The notes under the pieces are model-generated. The model searched no databases. It worked only from the letters and a program-made list of their open reading frames with translations, and was not told where the DNA came from. This document shows positions 35,076-45,095 of a DNA stretch of 64,000 nt, one piece after another. Each line of letters starts with the position of its first letter. Position 1 is the first letter of the stretch. This DNA is from Anaerolineales bacterium (GTDB lineage Bacteria; Chloroflexota; Anaerolineae; 4572-78; J111), in contig JABTUW010000004.1 of assembly GCA_015075185.1 (NCBI GenBank), positions 868,001 to 932,000 of the forward strand, in the 5' to 3' direction. The translations under genes were made by a program, and so were the position numbers.

Positions 35076-37831
35076 GCCAGAGTATTAACAAACTCCCGAC
35101 AAAGGAATGGCCCATCTTTGGCTATCCGCACAGTCTGCGCTGGCGGTTAACCTCTTTCCTGGGTCTGGTGCTGCTGGTCACCCTCCTGGGGATTGGCGTT
35201 GGCGTTGTTACCTTTGTGCATAACACCGAAGTCGCCGCCTGGCGGGGCCGCCAGAGTGAGGCCGCCCGCAACGCCGCCAATACCGTCGGGGCCTTCATCC
35301 GCCGCGCCGCCGATGCGCTCAGTCTGCTGGGCTTGCTAGGACGAGATGAGTTAACCTCACAACCCGAACTTATTAGCCAGGTTATGGAACAGAACCTGGC
35401 TCTGGAAGAGGTAGTCTATCTCGATGCCCAGGGCCGGATGTTGGCCGGCGGCTCGCAAGACCGGCCACTGCTGGCTAATTTGTTCACCATTCCCCAGTCG
35501 CAGTGGTTTCTGACAGCTAAGCAGGGCCAGAATTACTTTGGCAGCTTACAAACTTCCGCCAGTGACGAACCTTATCTGATTCTTGCCTTGCCTGCCCCTA
35601 AGAGTGCTGTAGTGGCAGCCCGGCTGCGTATGACCGTCTTGTGGAATGTGGTGAGTGATGTTCGCTTTGGCGAGTCGGGCCAAGCTTATATTGCCAGCCG
35701 CGAGGGTCAGATCATCGCCCATACCGACCCTCAGGTCGTACTGGCCCGTACCAGCCTCGCCGATCACACCAACCTTGCCCAGGCCTTGCAGAGTACGACC
35801 TCCGAATGGTACGGCGAGTACCTGGATTTGCAGGGCAATCCCGTGGTCGGGGTCACCGCGCCGGTGCCTGGTACCGATTGGGTAGTAGTCACCGAACTAC
35901 CCCAAAGTGAAGCTTTTGCTACCAGCCGTTCCGTCTTTTTGGTCTTGGGCGGCAGCCTGTTCCTGTTTGGGCTGCTGCTCACTTTCGTCGGCGGACGCTT
36001 CCTGGATCGCACAATTTTCCGGCCTCTGGAGGAACTGCGCGATGGTTCGGAGCGCATTGGCGAAGGCGATCTCAGCTACCGGATCAAGATTGCCCATCAG
36101 GATGAAGCGGGTCAGGTGGCCCAAGCGTTTAATAATATGACGGCTCGTCTGCACGAACAACGGTTGGCTCTGGAGCAACAGAACGCCCAACTAGAGGCTA
36201 TCTACCAAATTGGCCTTAGCTTGACCTCCAACCTTGAAGTCAAGACGGTGTTGGACCTTATTCTGGACTCAACCTTTAAGTTTTTGCCCCAACTTAAAGA
36301 TGCCCACATCTTCTTATATCAGGAGCGACAGTTAACATTTGCAGCTTCACTCTGGTCTAATGGTCGCAAAGATTATATGGCCGCCGAACCACGCGCTGGG
36401 GGCTTAACTTATACGGTCGCAAAGCAGGGTGAAACTATCGTGATCCCAGATACTCGGACTCATCCGCTCTATGCCCATACACCAATGTCTTGGTCCGGGG
36501 CCTTGGCCGGCATTCCCCTTAAAATCGGGATACGTGTCGTTGGGGTCATGACCGTGGCTTATGAACGCCCTTTTACCTTTACTGAAACAGAACTGCGCCT
36601 GTTACGTCTGCTGGGGGATCAGGCCGCGATTGCCATCGAAAACGCTTATCTGTATGAGCAGGTGCAGCAAGAACTGACCGAACGCAAACAGGCTCAGGAG
36701 GCGCTGCACCAGCTCAATGAAGAGCTGGAAAGACGGGTAGCCGAACGGACGGCGGAAGTAGCCGACGTGAATGATAACCTGCTGGCCGAGATTTTAGAAC
36801 GGCAGCGGGTTGAGGCGGCCTTGCGCCAGTCTGAGCTTAAATACCGCCTCCTGGTCGAACAGATGCCGGTGGTGACTTACATTGCCAAATTGGATGAAAC
36901 CGGCAGTTCGGTCTATGTTAGCCCTCAGATCAAAAACCTGCTAGGTTATTCCGCCGAGGAATGGATGGCGGACCCGCAACTTTGGTTCAATCTGGTGCAT
37001 CCTGATGACCGGGACTTAATTATCCGTGAGAGCCAGGCCGCTCTTTCCACAGACCGGGCCTACCGCGCCGAATACCGCATGTTTAATCGTGAGGGTCAGG
37101 TGGTCTGGGTACAGGATCAAACCGTTGTTTTGCCAGACGAAGCGGCCCAAGCCGGCCTTACCCAGGGCGTGTTGTTTGACATCACCGCCCGCAAGCGGGC
37201 CGAGGAGCAACTCAAAACGTCGCTGCATGAAAAAGAGATACTTTTGAAAGAGATTCACCACCGGGTGAAAAATAACATGCAGGTTATCTCCAGCCTGCTC
37301 AACCTGCAGTCGAACTATGTTAGCGACACTCAGGCCCTGGAGATATTTCAGGAGAGCCAAAACCGCGTCCGCTCGATGGCTCTCATCCACGAAAAGTTGT
37401 ATCGCTCCAAAAATCTGGCCGAGATTGATCTGGGCGAGTATGTCAACGATTTGGCCACTTATCTGTTCCGCAGCTACAAGGCCTATGGTAAAGGCATTAC
37501 TCTCAAGGTCCAGGCCGAGGATGTTCATCTGGGCATTGATGCGGCGGTCCCCTGTGGCCTGATTATCAACGAGTTGATTTCTAATGCTTTAAAGCATGCT
37601 TTTCCCAATAACTACCACGGAGAAATCCTGGTTGAATTGCAGAAAAACCAGCAGCAGATTTCCTTGTGCGTCAGCGATAACGGGATAGGGTTCCCCACCG
37701 ATCTGGATTTTCAGAGCACCAATTCCCTGGGTTTGCAGTTAGTCAACACCCTTGTTGGGCAACTGGATGGCACCATCGAACTCCAAAATGGCTGCGGCGC
37801 AACCTTTAAGATTAACTTCGCCATCCAATAA
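35072..37831 (+). CDS. membrane dCache-HAMP-GAF-PAS HisKA_2 histidine kinase
   Basis: Numbered from ATG 35072 (an upstream ATG at 35033 would overlap the previous gene). TM1 about 26-49, extracytoplasmic dCache-like sensor about 50-285, TM2 about 288-308, HAMP about 308-362, GAF about 375-530, coiled coil, PAS about 590-705, HisKA_2 with Glu-Ile-His-His-Arg (H729) and HATPase_c to the end (919 aa). It is the only clearly transmembrane kinase of the island. Coupled by ATGA to two PotD-like lipoproteins, it may receive ligand-loaded binding proteins. The hybrid kinase begins 33 nt downstream. Confidence 0.93.
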   Translation: MSQSINKLPTKEWPIFGYPHSLRWRLTSFLGLVLLVTLLGIGVGVVTFVHNTEVAAWRGRQSEAARNAANTVGAFIRRAADALSLLGLLGRDELTSQPELISQVMEQNLALEEVVYLDAQGRMLAGGSQDRPLLANLFTIPQSQWFLTAKQGQNYFGSLQTSASDEPYLILALPAPKSAVVAARLRMTVLWNVVSDVRFGESGQAYIASREGQIIAHTDPQVVLARTSLADHTNLAQALQSTTSEWYGEYLDLQGNPVVGVTAPVPGTDWVVVTELPQSEAFATSRSVFLVLGGSLFLFGLLLTFVGGRFLDRTIFRPLEELRDGSERIGEGDLSYRIKIAHQDEAGQVAQAFNNMTARLHEQRLALEQQNAQLEAIYQIGLSLTSNLEVKTVLDLILDSTFKFLPQLKDAHIFLYQERQLTFAASLWSNGRKDYMAAEPRAGGLTYTVAKQGETIVIPDTRTHPLYAHTPMSWSGALAGIPLKIGIRVVGVMTVAYERPFTFTETELRLLRLLGDQAAIAIENAYLYEQVQQELTERKQAQEALHQLNEELERRVAERTAEVADVNDNLLAEILERQRVEAALRQSELKYRLLVEQMPVVTYIAKLDETGSSVYVSPQIKNLLGYSAEEWMADPQLWFNLVHPDDRDLIIRESQAALSTDRAYRAEYRMFNREGQVVWVQDQTVVLPDEAAQAGLTQGVLFDITARKRAEEQLKTSLHEKEILLKEIHHRVKNNMQVISSLLNLQSNYVSDTQALEIFQESQNRVRSMALIHEKLYRSKNLAEIDLGEYVNDLATYLFRSYKAYGKGITLKVQAEDVHLGIDAAVPCGLIINELISNALKHAFPNNYHGEILVELQKNQQQISLCVSDNGIGFPTDLDFQSTNSLGLQLVNTLVGQLDGTIELQNGCGATFKINFAIQ

Positions 37832-37864
37832 CTAACAAGCCGAGGGACAGCAGAGAAACCACAA

Positions 37865-40800
37865 ATGGATAAAGCTCAAATTTTAATCGTTGAAGATGAA
37901 AGCATTGTGGCCTTCGATCTAAAAAAGAAGCTCATGAGACTGGGCTATGGCGTCCCGGCTTTGGCTGTCTCTGGTATGGAAGCAATAGCCTTATCTGCTG
38001 GCATACGCCCGGATTTGGTTCTTATGGACATCAGGCTCCAGGGCGACATGGATGGGATCGAAGCCGCCGAACACATTCGCACTCACCTCAACCTGCCGGT
38101 GATCTACCTGACCGCTTACGCCGACGAAACCACCCTTCAGCGGGCGAAGATCAGCGAGCCTTATGGCTACCTCCTCAAACCATTGGCCGAACGGGAGCTG
38201 CAAATCAGCATTGAAATGGCCCTGTACCGGCATCACCTGGAACAAAAACTGGAGCAGAGTGAACAGTGGTTAAGCGCCGTTCTCGATAGTATTGGTGAAG
38301 CGATTATTGCTACAGATGAAGCGGGACAGATCAAATTTATGAATCCTGTCGCCGAAGCCCTCACCGGATGGAGCCAGGCCGAAAGCTTGGGGCGAGATTT
38401 GAGGGAGGTATTTAATCTGGTGGGGGATCAAGGCTCTCTTCATGGCGAAAACGCTGCCCGACAAGTCCTTGGTGATGAGATGGCCGCCGAGCTGCGGCCG
38501 CCGGTTCGCCTAACGACTAAAAGTGACCCTGGTATCTACATTGAAGAAAGCTTCGCCCCCATCAGAACTGGGCAGGGCCAAATCAGCGGGACAGTTTTAG
38601 CTTTTCGTGATGTTACTGACCGCCGGAAGCTTGAGGATGCCCTGGCCAGGAGTCATGAATTATATACGGCGCTAAGCCGGATACAGGCTCGCTTCATCCA
38701 GGAAGCCGATCCGGGTATTCGTTTCGAGGAAATGCTGCGGGTGCTGCTGGAATTGACCAGGAGCGAATGTGGTTTTTTGGGCGAAGTTCTTTATACTGCC
38801 GATGGGCAGCCTTATCTTAAACCCCATGCTGTTTGTAATGTTTTTTGTAAGGAACAACCATTTCATGCCCCTGCGCCGCAGAGCCTCAATGGTATAGAGT
38901 TTCATACTCTAAGAACACTTTTTGGGGCTGTGCTCACCTCAGGCGACCCCCTTATTGCCAATGCTCCGGCCCAGGATTCTGACGAAGAATGGGTAGCAGC
39001 GGGACATTCCCACATGCAAGCATTTATGGGACTGCCTTTTCACCATGGGGATCAGATGATTGGCATGGTGGGTCTGGTTAACCGCCCGGGTGGCTACGAC
39101 CAGGTGCTGGCAGATTGGTTGGAACCGGTTTTATCAACCTGTACCAGCCTCATTATTGCCGACCGGCACGAACGCCTCCGCCGGCAGGCCGAGGAGGAAA
39201 TCCGCCACCGCAACCAGGAACTGACTCTGCTCAATCAGGTGATTGCTGCTTCGGCCAGCAGTATGGAGGCAACAGAAATCTTAAAGACAGCCTGTCAAGC
39301 GCTGGGTCAGGCGCTGGATGTTCCTGCGGTCACAGCTACTCTTTTTAGCCCTAATAAAACCCATGTAACCGTGATGGCCGAATACCAGGTCGAAGACCAG
39401 TCCTCTCTCCTGGGTAGAGAAATTCCTACCCATAACCAGCCTCTTTTCCAGCATCTGCTGGCCCATCCTACCGCATTGATCATAGATAACCCTGCCGATG
39501 AATCCCCTCTAGCGCCGACTCATCTGGCCGGGTGCTGGTCCGACACCGGTTCTTTATTGATGCTTCCTCTGCTCGCTCATGGAGAAGTCCTCGGAAGTCT
39601 GAACCTGGAAAGCCCGGAGTTATACCGGTTTTCGGCTGCGGAAACAAATTTGGCCTGGAGTGCAGCGGACCAAGTAGCCAGTGCTCTAGCCCGAATGCAA
39701 CTCGACAAAGAATATCGCCAGTTAAGCGCGGCCATCGAGCAAACGGCGGAGAGCGTGGTTATTACCGACACCCAGGGGACCATTATCTACGTTAATCCTG
39801 CCTTTCAACAGATCACCGGCTACAGCCGGGCCGAAGTTATGGGACAAAATCCACGCCTTCTAAAAAGCAATAAGCATCCGGCTGACTTTTACCAAGAGTT
39901 ATGGGCGGCTATCAGCAGCGGTCTCGTCTGGCAGGGACGATTTACAAACAAGAAAAAAGATGGTACCCTTTTCATTGAAGATGCCACCATTACCCCTGTC
40001 CGTGATAAGCGTGGCCAAATTGTTAATTATGTTGGCGTCAGACGGGATGTGACGCGGGAACAGCAACTGGAGGAACAGTACCAGCAAGCCCAAAAAATGG
40101 AAGCGGTGGGGCTGCTGGCTGGGGGAATTGCCCATGATTTTAATAATATCCTGACCGTTGTTAATGGGTATACCGAGCTGGTGCGTTCGCAGCTACCGCC
40201 AGATAGCCCCTTGCAAGAACCGATGGGAACCATCCTGCAATCAGGCAAACGGGCAGCCAGTCTGGTTCGCCAACTCCTGGCCTTTAGCCGCAAGCAAATC
40301 GTTCAACCCAAGCTGCTCGAACTCAACACGCTGGTGCTAGAACTCAACAATATGCTAAGGCGGGTGATTAGCGAAAATATCCAGATTGAAACAAATCTGG
40401 CCCAGAATTTGTGGTTAATTAAAGCTGATCCTCACCAGATGGAGCAAATTATTCTCAACCTGGCCGTTAACGCCCAAGATGCCATGTCGCAGGGGGGCCG
40501 GCTTACCCTCGAAACGGCCAATGTGGTGCTTCCAACAGCGGATGTAGCCAATTATTCAGAAATTGAGCCGGGCGAATACGTTCTCTTAACTGTTCAAGAT
40601 ACCGGCCTGGGGATGAGTGAAGAAATCAAAGCTCGTATTTTTGAACCATTCTTTACCACCAAAGAAGTGGGACAAGGCACAGGTTTGGGACTGGCGACAG
40701 TCTATGGTATTGTTAAACAGAATAAGGGACATATTTGGGTTTACAGCAAAGAAAATCAAGGCACCTCCTTCAAGGTGTATCTGCCTCGGGCGGCGACAAC

Positions 40801-41233
40801 CACTGCCTCAACCTCAGAAGTGATCTCCAGTGAAATTCTGTCGCGAGGCGCAGAGACCATCCTGCTGGTTGAGGACGAAAACTCCGTCCGTGAATTCATT
40901 GCTCTGGTGCTGCGCGAGCACGGCTACACTGTTATTGAAGCGGCCAATGGCCAGGAGGCGCTGCGGCTAGCCCAGGAATATTCCCAGGAAATTCACCTGC
41001 TGCTCACCGATATGGTCATGCCTGGCATTAACGGGATGGTCCTGGCCCAGAGTTTGCTAAAGAACCGTCCCCATCTAAAAACTCTGATAATGTCTGGCTA
41101 TTCTACCCAGTTAAACACTTTTCACAGTGCGTCGCCAGATAATCCTCCATTTATTCAAAAACCGTTCTCCCGAGAAGCTTTGCTCGGAAAAATCCGAGAT
41201 CGCTTTAACCGGATTGGCTATCAAACGAGGTAA
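37865..41233 (+). CDS. hybrid histidine kinase, receiver-PAS-GAF-GAF-PAS-HisKA-HATPase-receiver
   Basis: 1122 residues. N-terminal receiver (D55, K105), PAS (about 130-255), two GAF-like domains (about 270-435 and 455-610), second PAS (about 620-735), HisKA with Gly-Gly-Ile-Ala-His-Asp-Phe-Asn-Asn (H757), HATPase_c (about 850-975, with Asp-Thr-Gly-Leu-Gly-Met), and C-terminal receiver (D1049). Two receivers flanking a kinase core suggest phosphorelay in and out. No membrane segment. It is followed after 5 nt by a GGDEF-EAL receiver protein with the same receiver subtype. Confidence 0.93.
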   Translation: MDKAQILIVEDESIVAFDLKKKLMRLGYGVPALAVSGMEAIALSAGIRPDLVLMDIRLQGDMDGIEAAEHIRTHLNLPVIYLTAYADETTLQRAKISEPYGYLLKPLAERELQISIEMALYRHHLEQKLEQSEQWLSAVLDSIGEAIIATDEAGQIKFMNPVAEALTGWSQAESLGRDLREVFNLVGDQGSLHGENAARQVLGDEMAAELRPPVRLTTKSDPGIYIEESFAPIRTGQGQISGTVLAFRDVTDRRKLEDALARSHELYTALSRIQARFIQEADPGIRFEEMLRVLLELTRSECGFLGEVLYTADGQPYLKPHAVCNVFCKEQPFHAPAPQSLNGIEFHTLRTLFGAVLTSGDPLIANAPAQDSDEEWVAAGHSHMQAFMGLPFHHGDQMIGMVGLVNRPGGYDQVLADWLEPVLSTCTSLIIADRHERLRRQAEEEIRHRNQELTLLNQVIAASASSMEATEILKTACQALGQALDVPAVTATLFSPNKTHVTVMAEYQVEDQSSLLGREIPTHNQPLFQHLLAHPTALIIDNPADESPLAPTHLAGCWSDTGSLLMLPLLAHGEVLGSLNLESPELYRFSAAETNLAWSAADQVASALARMQLDKEYRQLSAAIEQTAESVVITDTQGTIIYVNPAFQQITGYSRAEVMGQNPRLLKSNKHPADFYQELWAAISSGLVWQGRFTNKKKDGTLFIEDATITPVRDKRGQIVNYVGVRRDVTREQQLEEQYQQAQKMEAVGLLAGGIAHDFNNILTVVNGYTELVRSQLPPDSPLQEPMGTILQSGKRAASLVRQLLAFSRKQIVQPKLLELNTLVLELNNMLRRVISENIQIETNLAQNLWLIKADPHQMEQIILNLAVNAQDAMSQGGRLTLETANVVLPTADVANYSEIEPGEYVLLTVQDTGLGMSEEIKARIFEPFFTTKEVGQGTGLGLATVYGIVKQNKGHIWVYSKENQGTSFKVYLPRAATTTASTSEVISSEILSRGAETILLVEDENSVREFIALVLREHGYTVIEAANGQEALRLAQEYSQEIHLLLTDMVMPGINGMVLAQSLLKNRPHLKTLIMSGYSTQLNTFHSASPDNPPFIQKPFSREALLGKIRDRFNRIGYQTR

Positions 41234-41238
41234 GCTTT

Positions 41239-43077
41239 GTGACCCAAACTCAAATCCTACTGGTTGAGGATGAAAATCTAATTGCTTTGGATCTGACCCA
41301 CCGCCTGACCAACCTGGGTTATAGGGTAGTCGGTTGGGTTCCTTCTGGGGAAGAAGCCATTGTTCTTGCCGCCCAGCTATCTCCCGATTTAGTTTTGATG
41401 GATATTAAACTCAAAGGCCGGATAGATGGTATCGAGGCGGCTGAACAAATTAAAGCCCAACTGGATATCCCCATCATCTACCTCACGGCTTTTGTTGACA
41501 AAGCAACAATTCAACGCGCCAAGATTACTGTGCCCTTTGGCTATCTCGTTAAGCCGGTAGATGAGCGGGAATTAAGCACCATCATCGAAATGGCTCTTCA
41601 CAAGCACCAGTTGGAACAGCAGTTAAACCAGTACCGCCATCACCTGGAGGAGTTGGTTACTGAACGTACGGCTGAATTGGCCAGGTCAAATCAACTGCTC
41701 CAGGAGGAAATTAACCGGCGCCAAAAGGCTGAAGAGCAGTATTTGCACGATGCCTTCCACGATGGCTTGACCGCTCTACCGAACCGGGCCTTATTTGTGG
41801 AGCATTTGGAACGTTCCCTGGGGCATGCCCGGCGGAGTGGAAATTATTTGTTTGCGGTGCTTATGTTAGACCTGGACCGGTTCAAGGTGATAAACGACAG
41901 CCTCGGCCACACGGTGGGAGATCAACTGCTCATTGCCACTGCCCGCCGCTTAGAAAACTGCACTCGGCCCGGAGATACCGTCGCTCGTCTGGGTGGGGAT
42001 GAATTCGCCGTGCTGCTTGATGATATAAAACATGTAGACGAAGCGCGCAGCATTGCCAATCAAATCCACCAGCAAATTGCCTCTCCGATTAACCTGGAAG
42101 CTCATGAGATTACCATCACGACCAGTATTGGCATCGTGGCTGATGTAAAGGATTATTACCGGCCAGCCGAATTGATGCGTGATGCCGACACCGCTATGTA
42201 TCAAGCTAAAGCCCAGGGGGGTAGCCAGCATGAAATCTTTGACATCCAGATGTACACCCAGGCAGTAAAACGCCTCCGCTTAGAAACCGAATTACGCCAG
42301 GCTATTGAACGCGAAGAGCTAGAAGTCCATTACCAGCCTATCGTCTCTCTAGCTAACAAGGGTATCACCGGCGTTGAGGCGCTCTTGCGCTGGGTACATC
42401 CTCAACTGGGCAACATTGCTCCCAGCGAATTCATTCCCCTGGCCGAGGAGACCGGCCTCATTGTTTCATTGGGCCAGTGGCTGCTGGAGAGGAGTTGCGC
42501 CCAAATTAAGAGCTGGCATTTAGCGGGGTACCAGTCTTTACGCCTGGCGATCAATGTTTCAATGCGCCAATTTCAAACAAGAAAGCTGGCCGAAATGGTC
42601 AAATTAGTCCTGACCGATACCAACTTGACGCCCGAGGCGCTGGATTTAGAAATTACCGAGAGCGTAGCTATGACCAGCACTGAACTTGATCTGGTCTGTC
42701 TGAGAAAGTTAAGTACCATTGGTGTACAGTTTACAATTGACGACTTTGGCACAGTCTATTCTTCATTTAGCCGGTTAAAAACCTTACCCGTTAGCATCCT
42801 AAAGATTGATAAATCTCTTATCAAGGACCTGGTGAGTGATCCAGACAGCCAGGCCATCGTCACCGCAATTGTGGCCATGGCCCACAGCCTCAAGATGAAG
42901 GTTATCGCCGAAGGAGTGGAAACAACAGCTCAACGAGATTGGCTGCAAGCACAGCAGTGCGATGAAATGCAGGGTTTCTTGATTAGCCCCCCAGTCTCTG
43001 CTGAGGCGCTAACCGAACTTCTGCAAAAAAATTTGTCATTAGGAGGACCATCTACGCATGCAACTTCTGGAGGATAG
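41239..43077 (+). CDS. receiver-GGDEF-EAL c-di-GMP signalling protein
   Basis: Receiver (about 5-120, D55), coiled coil, GGDEF domain with intact Gly-Gly-Asp-Glu-Phe (252-256) and I-site Arg-Pro-Gly-Asp (243-246), then an EAL domain with Glu380-Ala-Leu, Asn in the Asn-Val-Ser-Met-Arg segment, Glu-Ile-Thr-Glu-Ser and Asp-Asp-Phe-Gly. Both activities look competent. The Gly of the Asp-Asp-Phe-Gly-Thr-Gly loop is Val, a change of unknown effect. Start is GTG 41239, 5 nt after the kinase. It likely converts receiver phosphorylation into c-di-GMP level changes. It overlaps the next kinase gene by 20 nt. Confidence 0.93.
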   Translation: MTQTQILLVEDENLIALDLTHRLTNLGYRVVGWVPSGEEAIVLAAQLSPDLVLMDIKLKGRIDGIEAAEQIKAQLDIPIIYLTAFVDKATIQRAKITVPFGYLVKPVDERELSTIIEMALHKHQLEQQLNQYRHHLEELVTERTAELARSNQLLQEEINRRQKAEEQYLHDAFHDGLTALPNRALFVEHLERSLGHARRSGNYLFAVLMLDLDRFKVINDSLGHTVGDQLLIATARRLENCTRPGDTVARLGGDEFAVLLDDIKHVDEARSIANQIHQQIASPINLEAHEITITTSIGIVADVKDYYRPAELMRDADTAMYQAKAQGGSQHEIFDIQMYTQAVKRLRLETELRQAIEREELEVHYQPIVSLANKGITGVEALLRWVHPQLGNIAPSEFIPLAEETGLIVSLGQWLLERSCAQIKSWHLAGYQSLRLAINVSMRQFQTRKLAEMVKLVLTDTNLTPEALDLEITESVAMTSTELDLVCLRKLSTIGVQFTIDDFGTVYSSFSRLKTLPVSILKIDKSLIKDLVSDPDSQAIVTAIVAMAHSLKMKVIAEGVETTAQRDWLQAQQCDEMQGFLISPPVSAEALTELLQKNLSLGGPSTHATSGG

Positions 43078-44398
43078 CCTGAGACAAATTGAACAGGCCA
43101 AACAAGAGTGGGAGGCAACAGTCGATTCCCTGCCTCAGCTTGTCTGCCTGCTCGATCGGGAGCGGCAAATCATTCGGGCCAACCGCACGGTCGAGAACTG
43201 GAATTTGGCTCCTGTTACAATGGTAAAAGGCAGAGAACTACACCAGCTCCTACACCCGGACTGTTTACGTCCAGCCTGCTACCTGGCAACCTTTTTAACG
43301 GCAGCCTGGCCCGACTTGGTGGAAGGTCGTTCGGCCGAGACTGAGGCCGAAGACACCTACCTGCGTCGCTATTTTTATTTGCAAGCTCGACCCGTATTAG
43401 CCAAAACAGGACTGAATATTGAAGCAAGCTTTGCTACGGTTGTCATTCAGGATATAACCGAACGCAAACGGTTGGAAGAAGCGCTGCGCCAGGCCAACGA
43501 GAAGCTGGAACAAAGGGTAGAGGAACGCACCACCCAGTTAAAGCGGGTGGCTTTAGAAAATGTCCGTCTTTACGAGGCTCAACGAGAGCAATACCGGCGT
43601 CTCCAGGAGTCGCAAGCTGAATTGATTCGCGTTGAAAAAATGGCTGCTCTGGGACGTTTGGTTGGCTCGATTGCTCACGAAATCAATAACCCGCTCCAAT
43701 CAGTTCAAGGTTTTTTGGGTCTCTTGGAAGAAGAGTTGGCGGCTCGCCGCCGGCCAGAAAAGCTAACCTATTACCTGAATATTGCTACGGGTGAAATTGA
43801 TCGGATTGCGGCTATTGTCCGCCGGATGCGCGATTTTTATCGTCCTTCTAATGTCTCACAGCAACAACCTAATTCACTGGACGAATTTTACCGTTCCACC
43901 CAAGCCGAGTTACAGCCGATTGACATTCACGCTACCCTGGAAAGTATCCTGGCCTTAGCCGATAAGAAATTACAGCAAAATAACATTACTGTCGAACGCG
44001 ACTGGATTGACCAGTTGCCCAAGATTCGGGCTAACCCCGATTATCTGAAGCAGGTTTTCCTCAACCTAATCCTCAATGCGGCTGATGCCATGCAAAATGG
44101 GGAGGGAGTGTTACGCATCGTCACCACTTTAGACCAGGCCAGTTTACATTCCGACCAGGCGCAGCCAGTGGTGCGGATTGAGTTCGCCGATACCGGGGTA
44201 GGGATGTCGCCAGAAGTCTTAGCCCAGCTTTTTGAGCCTCTTTTCACCACCAAGGAACAGGGAACCGGCTTTGGATTATTTACCAGCTACAAAATTGTGG
44301 AGGCTCACCAGGGTCAAATTTCTGTCACCAGCGAGGTGGGGCGGGGTACTACCTTCACTATTCTGCTGCCAGTAGAAACGCATTATGGGGTTAAGTGA
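43058..44398 (+). CDS. PAS-HisKA histidine kinase
   Basis: PAS (about 20-135), coiled coil, HisKA with Gly-Ser-Ile-Ala-His-Glu-Ile-Asn-Asn-Pro-Leu, then HATPase_c with Asn-Leu-Ile-Leu-Asn-Ala, Asp-Thr-Gly-Val-Gly-Met and Lys-Glu-Gln-Gly-Thr-Gly-Phe-Gly-Leu. The whole protein is soluble. It overlaps the GGDEF-EAL gene by 20 nt, so the two are probably co-translated and may form a kinase-receiver pair. The ATG at 43058 sits in the upstream C-terminus with GGAGGA before it. Confidence 0.92.
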   Translation: MQLLEDSLRQIEQAKQEWEATVDSLPQLVCLLDRERQIIRANRTVENWNLAPVTMVKGRELHQLLHPDCLRPACYLATFLTAAWPDLVEGRSAETEAEDTYLRRYFYLQARPVLAKTGLNIEASFATVVIQDITERKRLEEALRQANEKLEQRVEERTTQLKRVALENVRLYEAQREQYRRLQESQAELIRVEKMAALGRLVGSIAHEINNPLQSVQGFLGLLEEELAARRRPEKLTYYLNIATGEIDRIAAIVRRMRDFYRPSNVSQQQPNSLDEFYRSTQAELQPIDIHATLESILALADKKLQQNNITVERDWIDQLPKIRANPDYLKQVFLNLILNAADAMQNGEGVLRIVTTLDQASLHSDQAQPVVRIEFADTGVGMSPEVLAQLFEPLFTTKEQGTGFGLFTSYKIVEAHQGQISVTSEVGRGTTFTILLPVETHYGVK

Positions 44399-44587
44399 AC
44401 ATAAATCAGCGCAGGCAAAACTGCCTATTTCAGCCAAAAAAGTGCGCCGTCCCTGTAGTTACAAATTTGCAAATGTAAAATTAACAGAAAGGTAACGCAA
44501 CATAAACAATGTCGGGGGTAATCTTGTGGTATAGTGCAGAGAGCACCTTTCTATCAATGATCTCACCGCTGTTAAATGGAGAACCTG

Positions 44588-44827
44588 ATGAGAAACTTGG
44601 ACTCCCACCCAAGATTGACCGGATTACGTTATCTCGCATGGCTGCTGCTCAAATGCCCCCGAAGCCAGGAAGAGGTGGTCAGCCGCATGATCGAACCCGT
44701 CAAGTTTGCAGGGAATTGGGCCTCTTGGTGGCAGTGTCCTGCTTGTGGTGGTTGGCATGTCACAATAGTTGAGGCGCGGCAGGATGCCAGGCTGGGAACG
44801 GAATACATGGGCGTATTAACCAGGTAA
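44588..44827 (+). CDS. small protein with CPAC motif
   Basis: 79 residues; GGAG upstream of ATG 44588. It holds one Cys-Pro-Ala-Cys-Gly-Gly-Trp-His motif, as in a half zinc ribbon, and a Trp-rich middle. Family not recognised. It sits in a 700-nt gap in the kinase cluster; TGGTATAGT at 44527-44535 could be its promoter. Confidence 0.45.
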   Translation: MRNLDSHPRLTGLRYLAWLLLKCPRSQEEVVSRMIEPVKFAGNWASWWQCPACGGWHVTIVEARQDARLGTEYMGVLTR

Positions 44828-44992
44828 TTTGCACAGAAAGGCCCTCTGAATGCAACGCCTGGCATCTATCCTTTGAATTGCCGCTGTTTCAGAGCAAAAG
44901 TATGACTTCTGATTACAAACGGAAAAAATCAAGTACAAAACCGGTCCGGTCAGAAGGCCACCCGCCCCAACCGAACGAATCTCGCCTGACAT

Positions 44993-45082
44993 CTTGTTCA
45001 CATGCATCAGGGTGCTATTGACGTTCAAAGTCAAGCAGGCCAGGGTACTGCTGTAACCGTGCAACTTCCCATCGAATCTTAA
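44993..45082 (+). pseudogene. remnant of a histidine kinase C-terminus
   Basis: Thirty codons including the stop read Leu-Val-His-Met-His-Gln-Gly-Ala-Ile-Asp-Val-Gln-Ser...Gly-Gln-Gly-Thr-Ala-Val-Thr-Val-Gln-Leu-Pro-Ile-Glu-Ser-stop. This is the end of a HATPase_c domain, matching Ile-Val-Glu-Ala-His-Gln-Gly-Gln-Ile...Gly-Arg-Gly-Thr-Thr-Phe in the gene at 43058. No start or upstream domain remains; the sequence from 44828 looks decayed. Confidence 0.6.
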
Positions 45083-45095
45083 AATAAGCCATGTC

